Origin: Rikenellaceae bacterium
GTDB taxonomy: Bacteria > Bacteroidota > Bacteroidia > Bacteroidales > Rikenellaceae
Reading direction: 5' to 3'
NCBI GenBank assembly: GCA_015060015.1
Contig: SUZG01000010.1
Location: 1-64,000 of the forward strand
Length of the DNA stretch: 64,000 bases
Below, in pieces: positions 54,384-60,694 of the stretch. Every line of letters begins with the position of its first letter. Position 1 is the stretch's first letter. The notes beneath the pieces are model-generated. The model had not been told where the DNA came from, ran no database searches, and saw only the letters and a program-made list of their open reading frames with translations. The position numbers and the translations under genes are program-made.

Positions 54384-55760
54384 ATGAATGCACAGTTTTC
54401 ACCATTATCGTTAGGTACTGACAAGCTATCCACACTATTGTTACGATATGCCCTGCCGTCAATCATTGCACAGGTATCGACATCGTTGTATAACATCGTG
54501 GATAGTATCTTCATCGGTCAGGGTGTAGGTCCAATGGCTATCGCCGGCCTGGCACTCACGATGCCGATGATGAACCTGACGGCAGCCTTTGGTGCTATGG
54601 TGGGAGCCGGCTCTGCCGCCCTGACCTCAATACGATTGGGGCAAGGCAACAAGTCGGCAGCGGAGCATATTTTGGGTAATGTCGTGATACTGAACGTCAT
54701 TATGGGTCTTGTCCTGTCGGCTTTGGGACTCTACTTCCTTGATGATTTGCTCTACTTCTTCGGTGCAAGTGAGCATACCATAGGCTATGCACGCGAGTTT
54801 ATGCGTGTGATACTCTACGGAAATGTCATCACGCACCTCTACCTCGGACTTAACAATATGTTGCGTGTGTCGGGCTACCCGCAGAAGGCGATGATGCTGA
54901 TGATTGTCTCGGTGGTGGTCAATCTTATCCTATGCCCGATATTTATCTTCGTCTTTGACTGGGGCATCGCCGGCTCGGCGTGGGCTACGGTGATAGGTCA
55001 GACCGTGCCTCTGGTGTTGCAAATCATTCACTTCACCGGCAAGAAGGATATATTCCTGCGATTTCGTCACGGTGCTTTCCGCATCAAGGCGGAGATTGTC
55101 AAGGGCATCATCAGTATCGGTATGGCTCCCTTTATGATTCAGTCGTGTGCCTGCATCGTTACAATCATCGTCAATAATACCCTCGTCAAGTATGGCGGCG
55201 ACCTGCAAATCGGAGCATACGGCATCGCCAACCGCGTGGCGTTCCTCTTTACGATGGTGGTACTGGGATTGAGTCAGGGTATGCAGCCCATTGTGGGTTA
55301 CAACTACGGAGCAAAGAAGTTTGACCGCGTGAAGAAGATACTCTTTATGACCATTGCGTGGGGTACGGCCACCACGACACTCGGCTTTGTGATATGCGAG
55401 TTCTTCCCCGAATATGTCGTGCGTCTGTTTGTCAGCGAGGATGGCTCGGGCAGTGCTACGCAGCTTATTGAGGCCACGGTACACGGTATGCGGATACTGC
55501 TCCTGATGTTCCCCATTGTCGGCTTCGCCATTCTGGTCGGTAACTTCTTCCAGTTTATCGGCAAGGCCAAGCGTGCTATCATACTCTCGATGTCGCGACA
55601 GATGCTCTTCATCGTGCCGCTGCTCCTCACCCTGCCCCGTTTCTGGGGTACCGATGGCGTATGGTACGCCATACCCATAGCCGATGCCGCCGCAGTATTG
55701 CTCGCAGCGACGTTACTTACCTACCAGCTGCGTCACCTCGGCACAGACAAGCAGATATAG
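54384..55760 (+). CDS. MATE-family efflux transporter
   Basis: Inner-membrane Na+- or H+-coupled multidrug exporter. About twelve membrane helices in two related halves, the N-terminal half beginning at residue 15 (LLRYALPSIIAQVSTSLYNIVDSIFIGQGVGP) and the second near residue 230 (IKGIISIGMAPFMIQSCACIVTIIVNN-type segment, with GLSQGMQPIVGYNYGA). 458 residues. Substrate cannot be told. Its stop lies in a 10-bp repeat (55751-55782). Confidence 0.93.
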   Translation: MNAQFSPLSLGTDKLSTLLLRYALPSIIAQVSTSLYNIVDSIFIGQGVGPMAIAGLALTMPMMNLTAAFGAMVGAGSAALTSIRLGQGNKSAAEHILGNVVILNVIMGLVLSALGLYFLDDLLYFFGASEHTIGYAREFMRVILYGNVITHLYLGLNNMLRVSGYPQKAMMLMIVSVVVNLILCPIFIFVFDWGIAGSAWATVIGQTVPLVLQIIHFTGKKDIFLRFRHGAFRIKAEIVKGIISIGMAPFMIQSCACIVTIIVNNTLVKYGGDLQIGAYGIANRVAFLFTMVVLGLSQGMQPIVGYNYGAKKFDRVKKILFMTIAWGTATTTLGFVICEFFPEYVVRLFVSEDGSGSATQLIEATVHGMRILLLMFPIVGFAILVGNFFQFIGKAKRAIILSMSRQMLFIVPLLLTLPRFWGTDGVWYAIPIADAAAVLLAATLLTYQLRHLGTDKQI

Positions 55761-55782
55761 CTGGATATAACGGGATATAGCA
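55751..55782 (+). repeat. 10-bp tandem repeat containing the MATE stop
   Basis: Decamers GCAGATATAG, CTGGATATAA, CGGGATATAG and a diverged CAGATTTTAT, starting at 55751. The first includes the gene's stop; stops at 55758, 55768 and 55778 lie in the three frames. Confidence 0.75.
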
Positions 55783-55821
55783 GATTTTATAGGGGCTTTG
55801 CAGACAATAATTGCAGGCAAT

Positions 55822-55860
55822 AAAAAAGTCGTTAATCCGCAAGGACTAACGACTAAATTT
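55822..55860. terminator. terminator between MATE and pth
   Basis: AGTCGTTA and TAACGACT form a stem (with a further GTCC/GGA pairing around TTGC) with A-run at 55822-55827 and T-run after 55854. Works for pth (minus) and probably for MATE (plus). Confidence 0.82.
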
Positions 55861-55880
55861 TTGCTTACATCTCGGCTGAA

Positions 55881-56444
55881 CTACTTCTTGTTGAATGTGT
55901 TCATCGTAAGGTCGGGACCCACAGTTGCAAACGAGAGAACAGCATTGCCGAAGTGCTTCAACCTATCGGGCAGAGCCTGCTCCTCCTCCGCCGAGAACTC
56001 ACCCAGAACATAATCAACCTGATGACCCTTCGCAAAGTCGCCACCCACGCCAAAGCGTATGCGGGCATAATCCTCGCGACCCAACAGCTCCGAGATATTC
56101 TTCAAGCCGTTATGGCCTCCGGCACTACCCTTCTTACGCATACGCAACTCACCAAATGGCAGTGCGATATCGTCCGATATGATGAGAATGTTCTCGATAG
56201 GTATCTTCTCCTGCTCCATCCAGTAGCGGACAGCCTTACCCGACAGATTCATATATGTCGAAGGTTTGAGCAGCAGAATCTGACGACCCTTATGACGAAT
56301 CGTCGCAGTGGAACCATAGCGGCCCGCCATAAAAGAGACGTTGGATGCCTCAGCCAAGGCATCCAACACTCTGAATCCTATGTTGTGACGGGTAGAGGCG
56401 TACTCGGCACCTATGTTACCCAATCCTACAACGAGGTATTTCAT
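55881..56444 (-). CDS. pth: peptidyl-tRNA hydrolase
   Basis: Releases peptidyl-tRNAs dropped by stalled ribosomes. MKYLVVGLGNIGAEYASTRHNIGF with the catalytic histidine (about residue 20); LLKPSTYMNLSGKAV and DDIALPFGELRMRKKGSAGGHNGLK (about 95-115) are exact family signatures. 187 residues. It is 13 bases downstream of rplY, the common rplY-pth pair. Confidence 0.96.
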   Translation of the reverse strand: MKYLVVGLGNIGAEYASTRHNIGFRVLDALAEASNVSFMAGRYGSTATIRHKGRQILLLKPSTYMNLSGKAVRYWMEQEKIPIENILIISDDIALPFGELRMRKKGSAGGHNGLKNISELLGREDYARIRFGVGGDFAKGHQVDYVLGEFSAEEEQALPDRLKHFGNAVLSFATVGPDLTMNTFNKK

Positions 56445-56457
56445 CCGCTACAATTTA

Positions 56458-57021
56458 TTAGTTAGCAGCAGCACGAGATGCACGTGTTACACGAACAGCA
56501 CATACAGCAGTAGTAGCAGGAGTTACGAAAGTCAAGCCCTCGAACTGCAAATCACCTACGAAGATAGTCTGACCAACCTTCAAAGGAGTTACATCAACAA
56601 CGATCTCGTCGGGCAACTTATCAACCATTGCCTTAACAACCAACTTACGAGCCGACAAAGCCAACTTACCGCCGACCTTAACACCCTCGGCGTTACCTGT
56701 AAGGCGTACGGGAATAGCGATAGCAACGGGCTTACCCTCCTGAACACGGTAGAAGTCGATGTGGAGAATCTGCTCACGAACAGGGTGGAACTGAACCTCA
56801 CGCATAACGGCCTTCTCAACCTTACCATCAATCTCAATCTCAACGATGTATGAGTTGGGAGTGTAAATCAAGGGCTTTACAGCCTTTGTATCAACGGTGA
56901 AAGCAACCTCCTCACCACCACCATACAAAATACAGGGAACAAGACCCTCACGACGATAAGCCTTGGCAGCCTTCTTGCCAAAACCATCACGCTTAACAGC
57001 TTTAATTTCAAGTGTTTGCAT
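56458..57021 (-). CDS. rplY: 50S ribosomal protein L25 / Ctc
   Basis: Binds 5S rRNA; the longer Ctc form (here 187 residues) has an N-terminal L25 domain (MQTLEIKAVKRDGFGKKAAKAYRREGLVPCILYGG) and a C-terminal TL5-like domain (IPVRLTGNAEGVKVGGKLALSARKLVVKAM). The C-terminus is Ala-rich with basic residues (VTRASRAAAN). Transcribed from a perfect consensus promoter with pth. Confidence 0.96.
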   Translation of the reverse strand: MQTLEIKAVKRDGFGKKAAKAYRREGLVPCILYGGGEEVAFTVDTKAVKPLIYTPNSYIVEIEIDGKVEKAVMREVQFHPVREQILHIDFYRVQEGKPVAIAIPVRLTGNAEGVKVGGKLALSARKLVVKAMVDKLPDEIVVDVTPLKVGQTIFVGDLQFEGLTFVTPATTAVCAVRVTRASRAAAN

Positions 57022-57112
57022 AATAATAAATTTTTAATTGTTATAACCTGCGGCATTACTCAACCCGGCCCGTAACACTAAAAGCCAAGCCCCATTATGC
57101 CTGAATCGGCGA

Positions 57113-57143
57113 CAAAGATATGATTTTTAATTCAAATAACAAA
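57113..57143 (-). promoter_or_regulatory. consensus promoter for rplY-pth
   Basis: On the minus strand TTTG (57143-57140), exactly 19 bases, then TATCTTTG (57120-57113). Full match to the Bacteroidota consensus. The leader is about 85 bases. Confidence 0.88.
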
Positions 57144-57185
57144 ATTTTCTTAATGCCAATCGCGTAAGCATCAGCACATAAGCAC

Positions 57186-57214
57186 AAAAAAGGCTGCGAC
57201 CATCTATCGCAGCC
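57186..57214 (-). terminator. terminator after the porin gene
   Basis: GGGCTGCGA and TCGCAGCC pair on the minus strand around a 6-base loop, with a T run behind it (A run 57186-57191). It begins 21 bases beyond the porin stop. Confidence 0.88.
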
Positions 57215-57235
57215 CTATATTCCAAAAATCTCCGT

Positions 57236-58285
57236 TTAGAACATTGCAGCAGCCTGAATCTGCATCATGTTGTTGTGACCCTTGCCCTGAATGTAGTCCT
57301 CATAGACATAGTTCAGCTGCAACTTGAAGTGCTTAACGGGTTGCCAAGCAAGACCTGCTGTATAGTTCTCCTGCGTCATGGCTTTGCGGTTGTCATCGTT
57401 GAAGCAGAACTGCTCATAGCGTGCAACAACCATAAAATCTTTGCAGAAACGATAACCGGCTGTGGCGTACATACCGTCAGATTTAACGCTGCCGGTCTTA
57501 CCGCCTATCCACTCCGAACGGGCCATCCAAGCACCCTTGTCGTAGCATACACCTGCGGCCCAGCGGTTACGGGTGATGTAATCCTTGCCACCCTCACTCC
57601 ACAGGAAAGAGCCCGAGATTACAAGTCCATCAACGGGACGAACCATAAGGCGTGCAACAACATCCTTTGATTTGTTGTTATCCTTGCAGTTGATGCCGGC
57701 ACCATTGAAGACGCCCAAATCGTAACTCAACACTTTGTTGAAGAAGTCACCATAGAGCTTGATACCTATGTCGCGACCATTGGCACCATCCTTTTTGTCG
57801 GCCGCATCGCTGTTACCTACCAGATAAGATATCGCCAGTGGGTAGTCGATAAGTTCGAGTTTTGTCGGGCCGTAGTCGGTATTCTCGATTGAGAACGGCA
57901 CCTTATACTGTCCTACACGCATCTTCAAACCAGCCAGAGGTTTGTATGAGAAGTAAGCATCGACAATCTTGGGTGATGTCAATTCGAGCTGCAACTTATA
58001 ATCCAGTTTGGGCGAGATGTTGCCGTCGAAGGTCAGACGCACGCGACGCAACTGGAATGTAGATGAGCCACCATCACCATCTTTGTAGTCGTAACGAATC
58101 TGTGCATAACCCGAAATCTTGGGCAACGCCTTGGTGATTTTATCCCACGCTGTGCCACGCTTTTTGAGGTCTGCAACCTCCTCCTGAAGCTGTGCAATCT
58201 GTGCAGCCTGCTCCTGCTCGATGGTGGTCTGTGCCTTTGCCGACATCACACCGAAGAGCATTGCGATAAGTAAAAATTTCTTCAT
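57236..58285 (-). CDS. outer-membrane porin (phosphate-selective O/P type)
   Basis: Signal peptide MKKFLLIAMLFGVMSAKAQ (cleaved near residue 19), a short coiled-coil (QEQAAQIAQLQEEVADLKKRG, about 22-42), then a beta-barrel with aromatic-rich strands ending in the typical aromatic residue (QIQAAAMF). This is the layout of the porin O/P family. 349 residues with the chosen ATG; the upstream in-frame start lies before the signal and would be unusual. Ligand unknown. Confidence 0.85.
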   Translation of the reverse strand: MKKFLLIAMLFGVMSAKAQTTIEQEQAAQIAQLQEEVADLKKRGTAWDKITKALPKISGYAQIRYDYKDGDGGSSTFQLRRVRLTFDGNISPKLDYKLQLELTSPKIVDAYFSYKPLAGLKMRVGQYKVPFSIENTDYGPTKLELIDYPLAISYLVGNSDAADKKDGANGRDIGIKLYGDFFNKVLSYDLGVFNGAGINCKDNNKSKDVVARLMVRPVDGLVISGSFLWSEGGKDYITRNRWAAGVCYDKGAWMARSEWIGGKTGSVKSDGMYATAGYRFCKDFMVVARYEQFCFNDDNRKAMTQENYTAGLAWQPVKHFKLQLNYVYEDYIQGKGHNNMMQIQAAAMF

Positions 58286-58409
58286 ATCATTAAGTTTTGT
58301 TGTATTACAATAATACGCAAAGGTCATAAAATATCCTCAAACGGCAATGCGTATAAATACCTATATGCGTAGTAAATAGCATTTCGGGTGATGTTTTGCA
58401 AAAATAAAT

Positions 58410-58440
58410 TTTGTTCTCGGCGTGCGTTGTATTATCTTTG
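58410..58440 (+). promoter_or_regulatory. consensus promoter for galE
   Basis: TTTG at 58410-58413, 19 bases, TATCTTTG at 58433-58440. The galE ATG follows 35 bases later. Confidence 0.88.
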
Positions 58441-58475
58441 CCAGAAGAAAGTTAAATTAAAACTACTATACAAAG

Positions 58476-59501
58476 ATGAAAGAGATGGTATTGGTGTCGG
58501 GTGGTGCCGGTTATATCGGTTCGCATACCGCCGTTGAGCTTATCAATGCAGGCTACGATGTCGTCGTTGCCGACAATTTGTCAAACTCCGATATGAGTGG
58601 CGTGGAGGGCGTACGCAAGATTACAAGCGTAGATGTTCCCTTCGTGAATGTCGATTGCTGCGACAAGGAGGCCTTCCGCAAGGTCTTCGAGCAGTATAAC
58701 TTCAACTCGGTTATTCACTTCGCAGCCTTCAAGGCAGTTGGAGAGTCTGTTGCCGACCCTATGAAGTATTATCGCAACAATCTTGTATCGTTTATGAACG
58801 TGCTGGATTTGATGCGTGAGTTTGGTCGTCCCAATATCGTATTCTCTTCATCAGCAACCGTTTATGGCGAGGCTGACCAGCTTCCCGTAACAGAGCAGAC
58901 ACCCCGTAAGCCTGCCACTTCGGCTTATGGCAATACGAAGCAGATGTGCGAGGATATCCTGCGTGATACGGTAAATGCCTACGAGGGTTTGAAGGGTATC
59001 TCGTTGCGTTACTTCAACCCCATCGGAGCACACCCCTCTGCACTTATAGGCGAGCTTCCTCGTGGCGTGCCACAGAACCTCGTTCCCTTCATCACGCAGA
59101 CCGCAGCAGGCATCCGCGAGTGTTTGAGTGTCTTCGGCGATGACTACGACACTCCCGACGGCTCTTGCCTGCGTGACTATATCGACGTGGTGGACTTGGC
59201 AAAGGCTCACGTTGTTGCCATTACCCGTATGATTGAGGATAAGAACAAGGCGAAGTACGAGATTTTCAACATCGGCACAGGTAATGGTGTATCGGTATTG
59301 GAGCTCGTAAACAGCTTTGAGAAGGTTAATGAGTTGAAGCTCAACTACAAGATTGCACCTCGCCGTCCGGGTGATGTGGTGGCTATATGGGCCGACACAT
59401 CGCTGGCAAACGAGGAGCTTGGCTGGAAGGCAGAACGTTCACTGGACGACACCTTGCGTTCAGCGTGGTCGTGGGAGAAAAATGTGCGTGGCATAAAATA
59501 A
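58476..59501 (+). CDS. galE: UDP-glucose 4-epimerase
   Basis: Converts UDP-galactose and UDP-glucose, feeding surface glycan synthesis. NAD-binding GGAGYIGSHT (residues 9-18), SSSATVYGEADQLP (about 125-138), catalytic YGNTK (about 150) and the RYFNPIGAHPSALIGE segment. 341 residues, full length. Single gene with its own promoter, followed by an outer-membrane protein gene 56 bases later. Confidence 0.96.
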   Translation: MKEMVLVSGGAGYIGSHTAVELINAGYDVVVADNLSNSDMSGVEGVRKITSVDVPFVNVDCCDKEAFRKVFEQYNFNSVIHFAAFKAVGESVADPMKYYRNNLVSFMNVLDLMREFGRPNIVFSSSATVYGEADQLPVTEQTPRKPATSAYGNTKQMCEDILRDTVNAYEGLKGISLRYFNPIGAHPSALIGELPRGVPQNLVPFITQTAAGIRECLSVFGDDYDTPDGSCLRDYIDVVDLAKAHVVAITRMIEDKNKAKYEIFNIGTGNGVSVLELVNSFEKVNELKLNYKIAPRRPGDVVAIWADTSLANEELGWKAERSLDDTLRSAWSWEKNVRGIK

Positions 59502-59557
59502 ACGAGTGTGACACGCCGTTAGACTTTTGATTTAGTTTTTACAAAACCGGAGTACAG

Positions 59558-60223
59558 ATGAAGAAGATATTAATGTTTTTGGTGCTGATTGCAATGGGTA
59601 TCACAACAGCGAATGCCCAGCGAACTTTCGTACCGAAGTACAAGAAAAAGAAGGAGGTACGCGAGTATGCAATGTTCAAGGCCGAACGTCCGTTTGAAGT
59701 CTATTTTGGTGGAACGGTGAACTTTGCCTTGGGCATACAGAACAGCATCAACTTCAAGGACTACAACTATAAGGTCGGCTATGACCAGGAGATTGACCTG
59801 ATGGGTGGCAGCGTATATCTGGGTGCCAACTACAAGTTTGGCAACCACTTTACAGCGGGTCTTGAAGCGGGTTATCTGTTTCAGGGCAACGGTCAGGCGA
59901 TACCTCTGTCGGGCGTTATGAAGGTCTTCTATGGCACCACAACGCCGAAGCGTCCCTGCCGTCTGTATAACTATGCACAGGTGGGCCCGCAGTTCTACAT
60001 CGAGGATGGCTCAAAGCCCGTAGGTATGCTGGCAGGTGCCGGCGTGGGCTTGCGTCTGTTGGTTGGGCAGGCCGTACGTATGGAGATGCAGCTTGGCTAT
60101 CAGATGAATATGCGTCGTCCCGAAATCAATCTGCAAGGTGCTTACGATGTTATTGAGTCGGGCGTCAGCTTCAAGCAGTATGCCCATATTGCTCAATTTG
60201 GTTTGAATATCTATATCTTCTAA
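59558..60223 (+). CDS. outer-membrane beta-barrel protein
   Basis: Signal peptide MKKILMFLVLIAMGITTANAQ, a basic stretch (KYKKKKEVREY), then alternating-hydrophobic strands (FEVYFGGTVNFALG, VYLGANYKFGNHFTAGLEAGYLF) ending in a terminal aromatic (AQFGLNIYIF), which is the pattern of a small outer-membrane beta-barrel. 221 residues. No specific family recognised. Possibly in one unit with galE; its own terminator follows. Confidence 0.7.
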   Translation: MKKILMFLVLIAMGITTANAQRTFVPKYKKKKEVREYAMFKAERPFEVYFGGTVNFALGIQNSINFKDYNYKVGYDQEIDLMGGSVYLGANYKFGNHFTAGLEAGYLFQGNGQAIPLSGVMKVFYGTTTPKRPCRLYNYAQVGPQFYIEDGSKPVGMLAGAGVGLRLLVGQAVRMEMQLGYQMNMRRPEINLQGAYDVIESGVSFKQYAHIAQFGLNIYIF

Positions 60224-60248
60224 ACTCCGAAGTGATAATAGTTTGAAA

Positions 60249-60278
60249 GGCGGTTGTGATTCACAGCCGCCTATTTTT
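60249..60278 (+). terminator. terminator after the outer-membrane protein
   Basis: GGCGG-TTGTG pairs with CACA-GCCGCC around a 3-base loop, followed by TATTTTTG. It starts 26 bases past the stop. Confidence 0.85.
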
Positions 60279-60283
60279 GTATT

Positions 60284-60531
60284 CGGAATTATATCGTTTA
60301 GGCTTGTAACGTCATTCTGAGCATTTGTTTCGTTACTTTTTCAGCGACAAGACTAATCCGACACAAGGTCGGATTTTCTCTGCTCCTGCTCGGCATAATC
60401 CAAGCAAGACTTGGCTTCTGCTCTCGCTTACTCGCAGTGTTCTCACGTCGGGCAAAGCCCTCCTCAGAGTGACGAAAAACAAATGCGTGAGAATCTATTT
60501 TTTAGCTACAAGCCTAAAACAGATAATTCCG
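60284..60531. mobile_element. MITE-like fold-back element with inverted ends
   Basis: The ends 60284-60308 and 60507-60531 are inverted copies matching at 22 of 25 positions, including a perfect 12-base core TTTAGGCTTGTA. Inside, a second imperfect inverted pair (ATTCT..GCATTTGTTT near 60314-60330 versus its complement near 60472-60495) makes the element fold on itself. Internal small hairpins: AATCCGAC/GTCGGATT and CCAAG/CTTGG. No coding capacity. A non-autonomous transposon remnant or a structured RNA are both possible; no clear target duplication was seen. Confidence 0.65.
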
Positions 60532-60641
60532 TTTTGATTTATATGGACCATATTGAACCTGTAATCTTCCGAGGTGGTTTTGTCAATAAATCCGGTTTCA
60601 ACCACGCCCGCTACCCAAGCAACAACAACACCATACGGCAC

Positions 60642-60672
60642 AAAAAAGCGGCTGCTCCGAAAAGCAGCCGCC
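60642..60672 (-). terminator. terminator after the duplicated-domain lipoprotein
   Basis: GGCGGCTGCT and AGCAGCCGC pair with a short loop; on the minus strand a T run follows (A run 60642-60647). It lies 23 bases past the stop. Confidence 0.88.
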
Positions 60673-60694
60673 ACACATTATATTAATATGTGTA

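Larger units (their letters stand above)
60224..60694. other. gene-free region with a fold-back element
   Basis: 471 bases between convergent genes. It holds the terminator of the outer-membrane protein gene (60249-60278), a 248-base inverted-repeat element (60284-60531) and the terminator of the lipoprotein gene (60642-60672). About 110 bases between element and second terminator show nothing. The short open frames here are not convincing. Confidence 0.7.

Noticed and set aside
60325..60686. two short plus-strand open frames in the fold-back element area
   Set aside because: They cross the inverted-repeat element and the lipoprotein terminator; composition is not coding-like.
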